Shown: positions 1-6,038 of the stretch, in pieces
Layout: every line of letters starts with the position of its first letter
Position numbering within the stretch: position 1 is the stretch's first letter
Origin: an uncultured Chlorobiaceae bacterium
GTDB taxonomy: Bacteria; Bacteroidota; Chlorobiia; Chlorobiales; Chlorobiaceae
Length of the DNA: 13,835 nt
Assembly: GCA_903874585.1 (NCBI GenBank)
Contig: CAIQSY010000240.1
Coordinates: 1 to 13,835, forward strand
Direction: 5' to 3'
Made by a program: the position numbers and the translations under genes
Notes under the pieces: model-generated
The model's database searches: none
The model's input: only the letters and a program-made list of their open reading frames with translations
Told to the model about the DNA's origin: nothing

Positions 1-870
1 AAACATTATTACGATAACATTTTAAGCAAAGTGCACACTGGTTTGACGTTGCCACCGCTACCCGCATTGAGTGGTGAACCGGTGCAGCTTCCGGAAATTA
101 TGCAGGAACTTGTCGGTGGTATTTATCTCGGCATGATTGAAAAACTGGCAGAGCGCACCGCAGAAATGCACCTTGCGCTGGCATCGCTCAACGACGATCC
201 GGCCTTTGCACCCGAAGCATTTACAACGCTTTATCAGCGTTCGATTTATCAAGCAATGTGCGAGCAGGTAAAGCGTGCGGTAATTCTTATCCGTCAGCTT
301 ATGCCAAACATGGCGGCAGAGCAGCAGGAGCTTGCAACTCAGTTTGTGAAAAAGCAGAAACAGATTCTTCAGCAGTTCGACCCCATCAGACTGGAGAAAA
401 TTGATACGCTGAAGGTGAGAATTCACGGTGATTACCATCTTGGGCAGGTGCTCTTTACCGGCAAAGATTTTGTGATTATTGATTTTGAAGGCGAACCTGC
501 ACGCCCGATTTCGGAGCGCAAAATTAAACGTTCGGTGTTCCGCGATGTTACCGGTATGCTTCGCTCGTTCGACTACGCGGCGTTCAGCGCCCTACGCCAG
601 ATTGAGGCAACGCTTCGTCCTGATGCGCGTGCAGCTCTTGAGCCGTGGGCTGACCGCTGGAGTTTTTACGTTGGGCAGCACTTTATCGACAGCTACTTTG
701 CAAAAACCAAAGGCAGCAATATTGTGCCGGCAGAGGCAAGCCAGCGCGAGCATTTGATGCGTGGGTACTTGATGAACAAAGCTATTTATGAGCTGAATTA
801 TGAGCTGAACAACCGTCCTGACTGGGCAACCATTCCACTACGCGGCATCCTGAAAATTCTGGAGTCGTAG
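1..870 (+). CDS. Maltokinase domain, C-terminal part (trehalose synthase/maltokinase type), 5'-truncated
   Basis: The frame is open from base 1, so the gene starts outside the window; the GTG at 31 is an internal valine codon. The visible 289 residues carry the maltokinase signature: HGDYHLGQ at residues 142-149, with D144 as the likely catalytic aspartate, followed by IDFEGEP at 160-166, which takes the place of the kinase DFG metal-binding motif. The conserved segment RPISERKIKRSVFRDVTG comes next. Maltokinases phosphorylate maltose to maltose-1-phosphate, which feeds GlgE-type alpha-glucan synthesis or trehalose/glycogen exchange. In many bacteria, including Chlorobiaceae as I recall, this domain is the C-terminal part of a long trehalose synthase fusion. 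Whether that holds here cannot be seen. The stop is TAG at 868-870. The gene converges on mazG, with a hairpin between them. The family call is firm; the fusion is inferred. Confidence 0.9.
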   Translation, partial: KHYYDNILSKVHTGLTLPPLPALSGEPVQLPEIMQELVGGIYLGMIEKLAERTAEMHLALASLNDDPAFAPEAFTTLYQRSIYQAMCEQVKRAVILIRQLMPNMAAEQQELATQFVKKQKQILQQFDPIRLEKIDTLKVRIHGDYHLGQVLFTGKDFVIIDFEGEPARPISERKIKRSVFRDVTGMLRSFDYAAFSALRQIEATLRPDARAALEPWADRWSFYVGQHFIDSYFAKTKGSNIVPAEASQREHLMRGYLMNKAIYELNYELNNRPDWATIPLRGILKILES

Positions 871-897
871 CCCTCCCGTCATGTAGATTCGCTGAAC

Positions 898-928
898 CTC
901 ACCACTGTCACTTGCTGGCAGTGGTGAG
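898..928. terminator. Hairpin between convergent genes, likely bidirectional terminator
   Basis: CTCACCACTG (898-907) and CAGTGGTGAG (919-928) form a perfect 10-bp stem that can extend inward to a five-base loop. It sits between the stop codons of the maltokinase (870) and mazG (940), which face each other. There is no clear T-run on either side, so a termination role rests on position and stem stability. Confidence 0.55.
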
Positions 929-939
929 AACAGCTTACG

Positions 940-1752
940 TTATTCCCGCTCTTTTGCCTTTTGCCACAGCTCGTCAAGCTCGGTGGCGTTGAAATCCTGC
1001 CACGGACGACCTGATGCCGCAACTTGTTCTTCGACGTTACAGAAACGACCAATGAATTTGTTGGTGGATTTACGGAGTGCATCTTCGGGATTAGCGCCAA
1101 GAAAACGGCTGTAGTTGACAAGAGTGAAGAGCAAATCGCCAAACTCATCCTCCTGCTCCTCTTTGCTGACGGCGTTTTTCAGCTCCTTGACCTCTTCGAC
1201 AAGTTTATCGAGTACACCCTCATCGCTCTGCCAATCGAAGCCGACACCAGCAACCTTTTTCTGCACACGGAAGGCGCGTAACAGCTCAGACATGGCTGAT
1301 GGCACACCGTCAAGCAAGCTTTTACGTCCCTCTTGCAGCTTGAGTTTTTCCCAGTTTTTCAGCACAGCGCTTTCCGTTTCAGCAACGGTGTCGCCAAAAA
1401 CGTGCGGATGGCGATGCACAAGCTTGTGGCAAAGCGCATCAAAAACATCGTTAAATGCAAACGCTCCGCGCTCTTCGCCAAGTTCAACCTGAAAGCAGAG
1501 GTGCATAAAAAGGTCACCAATCTCCTGTTTCAGCTCGCTCTCATCCTGCTGGTCAATGGCGTGAACCAGCTCATAACTCTCTTCAAGCAGCAGATGCGCC
1601 AGCGATTGCGGCGTCTGTTTGCGATCCCACGGGCACTCCTGCCGCAGCACTTTAACGAGGTTCAGCGCCCGCACAAATTGCTCTGATACGGTGCGCTCTT
1701 TGTTGGCAATAATATCAGCTTTTAACTCTTCTATAACTCTTTTTTCAAGCAT
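940..1752 (-). CDS. mazG: MazG, nucleoside triphosphate pyrophosphohydrolase
   Basis: This 270-residue protein has the classic tandem MazG layout. The N-terminal repeat shows CPWDRKQT (residues 40-47), the metal-binding EExxE in LLEESYEL (57-61) and ExxD in EIGDLF (77-80). A second repeat near residues 182-212 has EEVKEL followed by EFGDLLFTLVN. MazG hydrolyses non-canonical and canonical NTPs to NMP and pyrophosphate; in E. coli it also lowers (p)ppGpp. The length matches the usual 260-275 residues. The ATG at 1750-1752 is the first possible start in a well-conserved N-terminus. The gene converges on the maltokinase and marks the left border of the accessory island. The KERTVSEQFVRALNLVKVLR segment agrees with full-length homologues, so the gene appears intact. 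Confidence 0.95.
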   Translation of the reverse strand: MLEKRVIEELKADIIANKERTVSEQFVRALNLVKVLRQECPWDRKQTPQSLAHLLLEESYELVHAIDQQDESELKQEIGDLFMHLCFQVELGEERGAFAFNDVFDALCHKLVHRHPHVFGDTVAETESAVLKNWEKLKLQEGRKSLLDGVPSAMSELLRAFRVQKKVAGVGFDWQSDEGVLDKLVEEVKELKNAVSKEEQEDEFGDLLFTLVNYSRFLGANPEDALRKSTNKFIGRFCNVEEQVAASGRPWQDFNATELDELWQKAKERE

Positions 1753-1893
1753 CGGTTGTTCTTGATTGGTTAGTTGTCGGCATGTGGTTGCCGAAAAGGG
1801 ATATCGCTCTGTGTTGCTATGAAGTTACGCTTTCTTGAGGCTATTTCTTATACTGAGAACTCTCGCCTTGCCACAAATGCTATACTTGGTTCT

Positions 1894-2105
1894 ATGCAGA
1901 AAATACCAATTACCATCTTTATCAGCAGTGTTCAAAAAGAGCTGGCAGAAGAGCGAATGGCGCTGAAAGGCTATCTGAGCTTGAAATTCGCATTGATGCC
2001 GGATGTTTTATGATGACAATTTGGCGAACCAATGTTAGCAATCTGATGATTGCAGAAACCCAGTCGGTGTTTTCCGAACAAGTAATTCCATTAAGGTGGC
2101 AATGA
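1894..2105 (+). pseudogene. Remnant of a DUF4062-containing regulator/ATPase, internally deleted
   Basis: From the ATG at 1894 the frame reads MQKIPITIFISSVQKELAEER, the characteristic N-terminus of DUF4062 proteins. These are usually several hundred residues long, with AlbA_2 and ATP-binding domains. The match ends at GYL near 1976. In a different frame from 1977, ELEIRIDAGCFMMTIWR reads like the C-terminal segment of the same proteins, where LPEPEFEI...FIVTLWR-type sequence is usual. It runs to a TGA at 2103-2105. The simplest reading is a gene that lost its middle with a frame change at the junction, so that only the ends survive. The N-terminal identification is good; the C-terminal one is from memory and weaker. 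The right end runs into the transposon remnant, so its true limit may be near 2060-2080. Confidence 0.6.
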
Positions 2106-2985
2106 AATCAGGCGCATATTTTCCGGAGTTTGTAACGTGGACGACTTGTGCCAACCAGCTCCATCCAAGATCATCACTATCCTGTCTTCAGGGTGTCTTG
2201 ATGATATTTCGTCGAGAAATATCTGCATGCATCCGCTGTTGACATGCGGCAGGATCAACGTGTCAAGCACACCATCTCTTACCGACACGGCTGCATACGC
2301 ATAGGTGTATTCTTGGGTCACCAAGGACATACTCAGCGGACGAACCGGTCGCGGACACCAACAGCGTCGAGAAATACGACCAAAACGTGCTTCATCCTGA
2401 AACATCACCCGAAGTGGCTTGGTGCCAAGCCACTGCTGGTCAGTCAAAGCGAGGAGTTCGGGAAGTTTTTTTTCCACTCCAACTGCGCTTCGACATCAGT
2501 TTTTGGATGTCTCTTGTCCGGCGCAAGCTTCCGCCAGTTATTCCGATGCAGAAGATTATAGGTCGAAGCAAGTGCCGTTTTACGGCCCATTCGTGCGTCC
2601 AGCACATTCTTGATCTCGCTGACAATCAATATGCCGCCATGGGTCGCTTTATCGAAAAAAGGAGCAAGAAAGGCACACTCTTCCGCTTTGCTCATAATTT
2701 CTCTTCGGCGTCCACCTCGCTTTGGTTTTATTTCTGCTGGCAGGCCACCTGCCTGTATAAAACGCATCCTCAATTGACAGGCCCAACCCTTTGAAATACC
2801 AAGGACAGCGGCTACCTGGTCAATGGAAAAACCGTATTCCAGTGGCAAGATCACCGCTTGTGCCTGGCGCAGCTCTTCTATGGTCCGAGCATTTACCAAT
2901 GTTTCCTTTGCCTTTTCCAAAACTTCCTTACCACTTGCTGGTCGTGCCATATACCCACCCCCTTTTAGGGCGAATTATACTACTT
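2081..2985 (-). mobile_element. IS630-family insertion sequence remnant
   Basis: The element consists of a minus-strand two-frame transposase (2091-2950) and short flanks. On the minus strand its start side reads GTATAATTCGCCC near 2981-2967. The far side near 2083 carries a loosely similar AAGTAATTCCATTAAGG in inverse orientation, which may be the opposite terminal repeat. The transposase stops soon after LISLPP, so about 60-100 C-terminal residues with the last catalytic acid are absent. The element looks internally deleted and immobile. The ends are approximate because no clean inverted repeat or TA duplication could be fixed by eye. Confidence 0.6.
2091..2950 (-). pseudogene. IS630-family transposase, two frames, C-terminally truncated
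   Basis: The first frame (2950-2444, 168 residues, ATG at 2948-2950 with AAGGGGG upstream) has a helix-turn-helix domain: SIDQVAAVLGISKGWACQLRMRF, then the linker GGRRREIMSKAE and a second HTH-like part. The second frame (2477-2091) carries the DDE core, with first aspartate in VMFQDEARFGR and second in VMILDGAGWHKS. The frames meet at a run of eight A residues on the coding strand (2473-2466) in the order TGG AAA AAA AAC. This is a standard -1 slippage site of the kind known in IS630 elements, so the frame change is probably programmed rather than a mutation. The protein ends at LPP, where intact members continue YSPELNPIE. The final catalytic glutamate is therefore missing and the product should be inactive. 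Confidence 0.85.
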
Positions 2986-3111
2986 TTGTTTTAGAAATTG
3001 AATAATATCGTTCAGAACAAGCTCACAGCTTTTGTAATAGCTGTCCGGATCGTTTGGCTCAAGTTGACGGTACATTGACAAACCGGAGACTAAACAGTCA
3101 CTTTTGACAGC
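2980..3111 (-). pseudogene. Tail of an unidentified gene next to the IS remnant
   Basis: The minus strand is open from a TAA at 3114-3112 to a TAG at 2982-2980 (44 codons). From the ATG at 3075 it reads MYRQLEPNDPDSYYKSCEL and ends VLNDIIQFLKQK. The composition is that of a real soluble protein C-terminus: amphipathic, with a charged end. No ribosome binding site or full-length frame precedes it. It is most likely the 3' end of a gene whose upstream part was lost. I do not recognise the family. A genuine 31-residue peptide gene is a less likely alternative. Confidence 0.35.
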
Positions 3112-3230
3112 TTAAGCTTACCCTAAACTGAGCGTTCCATAAAAGAGAGCGAAGTATTGACACGAAGGGAACCAAAATTCAGAACTATTAAACTCTTTTA
3201 ACATCAAATCCCTTTTAACCACTCATAAAG
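3112..3230. other. Non-coding stretch, nothing recognised
   Basis: Between the unidentified gene tail and the two-hairpin repeat I see no convincing frame, RNA gene or clear promoter on either strand. Together with its neighbours it fills the gap between the IS remnant and the toxin-antitoxin pair. Confidence 0.5.
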
Positions 3231-3300
3231 AACCCCGCCGCAAGCAGCGGGGTATTTTGAAGACAACTCTATCATACTTTACGCCTCAAGAGGCGGGGAA
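3231..3300. repeat. Two-hairpin REP-like element (first hairpin terminator-like)
   Basis: The first hairpin pairs ACCCCGC (3232-3238) with GCGGGGT (3247-3253) and is followed by ATTTTG, as in a rho-independent terminator on the plus strand. The second pairs CGCCTC (3282-3287) with GAGGCG (3290-3295). The outer arms CCCCGCC (3233-3239) and GGCGGGG (3292-3298) are also complementary, so the whole can fold into one larger structure. The arrangement, including the following GGGAATATGACCCTTAGAG, resembles dispersed paired palindromes I have seen in other bacterial genomes. It abuts a truncated methyltransferase fragment. Confidence 0.5.
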
Positions 3301-3534
3301 TATGACCCTTAGAGATTCAATTGGTGATGGCAACTTTGCCGGATTGAACCAATAGAAGTCCTCCGCCAGTTGAAACCCGATCTCATCGCAAAAAGCCAGG
3401 AGTACCCGGAAGTTGTACAGAGAACGTGATGGAACACCAGAACGATATGCTCCGCCCAAATCGAGAACGAAACTCCCGCTCTCTTTGAGTACCCGGAAAA
3501 CCTCCTGGCCGAATGGTTTAATCCACTGTACCAG
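3286..3534 (-). pseudogene. Fragment of a PvuII-type DNA (cytosine-N4) methyltransferase
   Basis: Translated on the minus strand from 3534, the frame reads LVQWIKPFGQEVFRVLKESG, then SFVLDLGGAYRSGVPSRSLY, then NFRVLLAFCDEIGFQLAEDF, then YWFNPAKLPSPIE (ending at 3316). This follows the segment of M.PvuII-like N4-cytosine methyltransferases that contains GSFVVDFGGAY...GVPARSIYNFRVL...DEVGFFLAEDFYWFNPSKLPSPIE, as I remember it. Both the upstream catalytic SPPY region and the downstream SAM-binding region are absent. Homology stops at PSPIE, exactly where the two-hairpin repeat begins; the frame then runs to a TGA at 3288-3286. Upstream, out of frame, DVAFFTS may be what is left of the DLVFTSPP motif. 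It lies just beyond the vapC stop. It cannot encode a working enzyme. The match is good despite no search having been run. Confidence 0.75.
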
Positions 3535-3594
3535 ACATAAGGTGAGATATTTGTTCCTTTAACGTGGGAAGTGAAGAAGGCAACATCTTTCTTT

Positions 3595-4020
3595 TCAGGC
3601 TTGCCAGTCCCAAGGATTGACGACGGTGACAGATAAATCGCTAAAGTGACGAATGTTCCGAGTTGCCAGGATTGCGTTGTGCGCCAAAACAATACCAGCA
3701 ATAAAGGTGTCACGCATATCTACTGGACGACCACAGACCTTACGCTCAGCCGCCAATTGTGCAGCTTGGGTTGCAGCGTTAGCATCAAAGAGCAAAATAC
3801 GGTTCTGCAGGTCATCTTGCAAGAGTGCCTCGAATCGTTCCTGAAGCAATTTTTTGCGGCGACCGGATACCAGCAAGGCCAAACCGAATCGGATTTCGAA
3901 TAACGTGATGCTGTTCAACCAGATGGAGTGGGCAGATTGACCGTCCAGCCAAGCCACAACCTGCGGGTCGGGCTGCTGCTGCATCAGACCAGACAAGACG
4001 TTAGTGTCCAGAATAATCAT
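3595..4020 (-). CDS. vapC: PIN-domain toxin, VapC/FitB-like
   Basis: This 141-residue protein is a PIN-domain ribonuclease of a type II toxin-antitoxin system. The acidic residues expected to hold the metal ions are D5 in MIILDTNVLSGL, E42 in ITLFEIRFG and D104 in RDTFIAG, with N122 in TRNIRHF and D128 behind them. FitB-like VapC toxins cut RNA (tRNA or rRNA in studied cases) when released from the antitoxin. The length is normal (130-145). Its ATG at 4018-4020 overlaps the antitoxin stop as ATGA, which implies translational coupling. All key residues are present, so the toxin is probably functional. Specific targets cannot be predicted. Confidence 0.9.
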   Translation of the reverse strand: MIILDTNVLSGLMQQQPDPQVVAWLDGQSAHSIWLNSITLFEIRFGLALLVSGRRKKLLQERFEALLQDDLQNRILLFDANAATQAAQLAAERKVCGRPVDMRDTFIAGIVLAHNAILATRNIRHFSDLSVTVVNPWDWQA

Positions 4021-4265
4021 GAACCAAAGCCCATCGGTTCAATGGCGTTTCCATGGAGTTCAGGTAACGGCTCGGTCAGGCCTATGCCCTCAAACCGGGC
4101 AGCAATGCTTGAGCCAAGTCCTGGACGAGTTTGCCCCGCCTTGCTGACAGCACTGCACAGAATCTGACGAACCTCTTCCTCCATACTCCAGCCATGCCGG
4201 GTAGCGCGCACTTTAAGAAGAACATTTATGTCATCTTCGATATTGCAAACAATAACTTGAGTCAT
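4017..4265 (-). CDS. vapB: FitA/VapB-like ribbon-helix-helix antitoxin
   Basis: The 82-residue protein begins with a short beta strand and two helices (MTQVIVCNIEDDINVLLKVR...GWSMEEEVRQIL), the FitA-type ribbon-helix-helix DNA-binding fold. A C-terminal tail rich in proline, glycine and acidic residues probably wraps the toxin. These antitoxins block the PIN toxin and repress their own operon. The start at 4265 is well supported: GGAGGT at 4276-4271 lies five bases upstream of the ATG. The gene precedes vapC and overlaps it by four bases. The promoter should lie in the ~100 bases upstream (4266-4362), but I could not fix -35 and -10 boxes or an operator. Confidence 0.88.
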   Translation of the reverse strand: MTQVIVCNIEDDINVLLKVRATRHGWSMEEEVRQILCSAVSKAGQTRPGLGSSIAARFEGIGLTEPLPELHGNAIEPMGFGS

Positions 4266-4362
4266 GAGATACCTCCATATTTTAACAAGACCCGCACTCT
4301 ATTTGAGAATCGTCTTTATAGTTCGTTTTTTTGGGCTTGAGGTGCCGCTGCATTGTATAATT

Positions 4363-4523
4363 TCAGGCAGAATCAATCTGCCATACCCAACGTATGCCAT
4401 TGATGTGGCGTGTCGGCTCTTCACATCCATAAATATATATTGGATGATCATTAAAACAAAATACTCTGAAATTCCAGATCAGCTCCACTGGTTTATTGTA
4501 TCTTTTGTACTGACACGGAAGTC
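4363..4523 (-). pseudogene. C-terminal fragment of an unidentified protein
   Basis: Downstream of the RhuM-like fragment, another minus-strand frame stays open to a TGA at 4365-4363. It reads RLPCQYKRYNKPVELIWNFR, then VFCFNDHPIYIYGCEEPTRH and INGIRWVWQIDSA. It is rich in aromatics and looks like a beta-rich protein end, not random sequence. The frame is open upstream to 4614, but that part overlaps the RhuM frame and has no start codon. I do not recognise the family. It may be the tail of whichever gene was joined to RhuM in the rearrangement. Confidence 0.35.
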
Positions 4524-4709
4524 TTGTTTTCTGAACTGCGTCCCACTCATACTCCGCACACGAAAACCAATAGCCAATATCAGTGGCAAAGCATAGTGCG
4601 CTATCGACTATTCTTTACCGTGATTGGCAGTTGTTCGGAAATTACGAACAACTGAATTTTTAACTAACTCTTTTTCTTGCAATATATTAGTGATATTTTC
4701 TTTGACGCT
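4524..4709 (-). pseudogene. RhuM-family protein fragment with internal amber codon
   Basis: On the minus strand one frame reads SVKENITNILQEKELVKNSV, then VRNFRTTANHGKE, an amber TAG at 4610-4608, then SIAHYALPLILAIGFRVRSM and SGTQFRKQ. RhuM-type proteins (named from a Salmonella pathogenicity island) typically carry the sequence ISxHIKNI...ELxKNSVVxxFxTTAxDGKxY...YxLxxILAIGFRVRSxRGTQFRKWA. The TAG stands where the conserved tyrosine would be. The N-terminal ~30 residues are replaced by a restriction endonuclease start, and the match is lost after GTQFRKQ. RhuM proteins have no settled function and are common on mobile islands. The identification is from memory but spans many conserved positions. 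Confidence 0.7.
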
Positions 4710-4837
4710 TGACTTAAATCCTCTGTTGTGATAAAGCCATGTTCCAGAATATGGTCAATGACTGTTTTGGGTCGTTTGGCAGTCACTGAGTGGCAGAGAT
4801 CAATAAAAGCTTTTGGGAGTTCAGGCATATTCGACAT
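4664..4837 (-). pseudogene. 5' end of an HNH-type restriction endonuclease gene, truncated
   Basis: The frame from the ATG at 4837 reads MSNMPELPKAFIDLCHSVTA, then KRPKTVIDHILEHGFITTED, then L (to 4715). This matches, from memory, the start of restriction endonucleases encoded directly after Dam-type methyltransferases, which contain AKRPKTVIDHIIKHGFITTEEL before a central and an HNH region. After that leucine the homology ends, and the frame runs 16 codons through RhuM-derived DNA to a TAG at 4666-4664. The start overlaps the dam stop: the inner ATG is 4828-4826 and the dam stop is 4823-4821. This is the coupling expected for a methyltransferase-endonuclease pair. With all nuclease residues missing, the product must be inactive, leaving an orphan methyltransferase. 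Confidence 0.65.
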
Positions 4838-5810
4838 GAGGTTCGGGCAGAGCGTACTGCTGCATTTTCGGCTGATGGTAATCGACCGGTTGGTGATTGA
4901 GTTTCGCTGTCAATGAGGGCGAAAGGTATAAGGATTCGAAGGTAACTTCATCACGTCCAAGTAACGTTGCCTGGCTCGAACGTCCTGCTTCAAGTTCGAC
5001 TCGAGTAAGCTCAAGGAATTCAGGTAGTAATACGCCAAATATTTTCTCCCCTCTGCGCCCGTCATAGCTGACGATATAGGGGATTTCCCGTCTGTTCAGC
5101 TCAATAAGGGCAGTGATAAATTCTTCATGATCAATACCAGAAAAATAACGGGAATCACGATCCCCACATACTCCTTGGTAGGGCGGATCCATATAAACCA
5201 GATCGTTCTTTTCAGCTTTTGCCAATATCTCTCTGAAATCCAGCGAGGTGAATTCAGTCTTGTTTTTAAGCAAGCTCGAAACGCCATAAATATTTGTGCG
5301 CATGGTTTGAGGTTGGGTTCCATGACGTCGTTTGTCAGGGCTTTGATTGAACATCCCATCAGCATTATATCGAACGGAACCTTTGACGCATCTTGCCAAC
5401 AAATAGAGGAAAAGACGAGGATCTTGTGTTCGGTTGAACTCTGCACGAATCCTGTAGTAGTGTTCCACGGAGTCGCCATGCTGCTCATTCCATACCTTCT
5501 CATAGAAGGATGCAGTATCAATCGGAAACTCAACAATTAAGCGCAATAATTCGGCTAATGGCTTGTTCAGATCATTGATGAGATATCCTTTTGCCAACTG
5601 ACGAGCGGCAGCGGCAATAGTGATTGCGGCAGATCCAGCAAATGGCTCAATCAGGCACACCACATTTTGGGGGATATAGCGCAAAATCACGTGAGCCAAG
5701 TTGCGCTTGCTTCCTTGATATTGAATTGGATGAGGAATGCTTTTCATTATCCTGGTTGTGCTTGTTTTTCCTGAAACATTTGGACCTTCTGCTGCAATCC
5801 ATTCTGGCAT
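4821..5810 (-). CDS. Dam-type (D12 class) DNA adenine-N6 methyltransferase with fused P-loop leader
   Basis: From M22 the protein begins MKSIPHPIQYQGSKRNLA, the usual N-terminus of this family. The SAM-binding motif is EPFAGSAA (about residue 34 counted from M22) and the catalytic motif is DPPY (187-190 counted from M22). VSYDGRRGEK and EAGRSSQATLLGR lie near the C-terminus. It transfers a methyl group from SAM to adenine N6 in DNA; the target sequence is unknown. The frame opens at 5810, directly after the TAA of the preceding gene, and adds 21 residues containing GPNVSGKT, which is foreign to this family. No well-spaced Shine-Dalgarno sequence precedes M22 (AGGA is only two bases away), so the 329-residue fusion is probably what is translated. 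The partner endonuclease downstream is broken, so this enzyme now acts alone. Confidence 0.9.
   Translation of the reverse strand: MPEWIAAEGPNVSGKTSTTRIMKSIPHPIQYQGSKRNLAHVILRYIPQNVVCLIEPFAGSAAITIAAAARQLAKGYLINDLNKPLAELLRLIVEFPIDTASFYEKVWNEQHGDSVEHYYRIRAEFNRTQDPRLFLYLLARCVKGSVRYNADGMFNQSPDKRRHGTQPQTMRTNIYGVSSLLKNKTEFTSLDFREILAKAEKNDLVYMDPPYQGVCGDRDSRYFSGIDHEEFITALIELNRREIPYIVSYDGRRGEKIFGVLLPEFLELTRVELEAGRSSQATLLGRDEVTFESLYLSPSLTAKLNHQPVDYHQPKMQQYALPEPHVEYA
5748..5810 (-). pseudogene. First 21 codons of a lost P-loop NTPase gene, fused to dam
   Basis: The residues MPEWIAAEGPNVSGKTSTTR plus I contain a Walker A motif, G9-P-N-V-S-G14-K15-T16. It is placed right after a short beta strand, as in thymidylate kinase-like nucleoside kinases (IAxEGPxGSGKTT). 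Its ATG (5810-5808) directly abuts the TAA (5813-5811) of the small upstream gene, as expected for the true coupled start of a former operon member. There is no Walker B or lid, so no kinase activity can remain. The most likely cause is a deletion that joined this start to the dam start in frame. Confidence 0.6.
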
Positions 5811-6005
5811 TTATGCTGGGTAGTTTCTTTTTTGAGATAAAACTGCCCCGTCAATCATGTCGTTAAGTTTTTTGAAATGTGCGTCCAGCATTTTTTTGCA
5901 AATTCTTGCATCTTTGCCTGCTTGATGGATTAAGAGGGCGAGATGCTTTTCATCCTCTTTACTGTCATCCTGCACTTTTGGATTATATGTGGCGTTTGTG
6001 TTCAT
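5811..6005 (-). CDS. 64-residue hypothetical protein in the CBS-HEPN/dam operon
   Basis: This small charged protein has an acidic N-terminal part (VQDDSKEDEKHLALL) and a helical region (DARICKKMLDAHFKKLNDMI). It has no signal peptide, membrane segment or recognised domain. A good Shine-Dalgarno AAGGAG lies six bases before the ATG at 6005, which supports real translation. It follows the CBS-HEPN gene by 33 bases, and its stop codon directly touches the ATG of the P-loop/dam fusion. Its role is unknown; size, charge and position would fit a small partner or regulator of the CBS-HEPN protein, but that is inference. Confidence 0.65.
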   Translation of the reverse strand: MNTNATYNPKVQDDSKEDEKHLALLIHQAGKDARICKKMLDAHFKKLNDMIDGAVLSQKRNYPA

Positions 6006-6038
6006 GAGGTTCTCCTTATTCTTTTTACCCCATTACTA

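Noticed and set aside
3309..3713. 134-codon minus-strand open frame overlapping vapC
   Set aside because: It is out of frame with the clear methyltransferase homology at 3316-3534 and overlaps the PIN toxin; its translation resembles no protein. It is a shadow, except that its PEKKDVAFFTS part may reflect the methyltransferase upstream region.
4366..4382. GGCAGA/TCTGCC inverted repeat as vapBC operator or terminator
   Set aside because: It overlaps the end of the unknown coding tail, lies about 100 bases from the antitoxin start and has no T-run; six-base arms are too weak alone.
4264..4596. 110-codon plus-strand open frame
   Set aside because: It is antisense to the unknown tail and RhuM fragment, whose minus-strand translations look like real proteins; no ribosome site precedes it.
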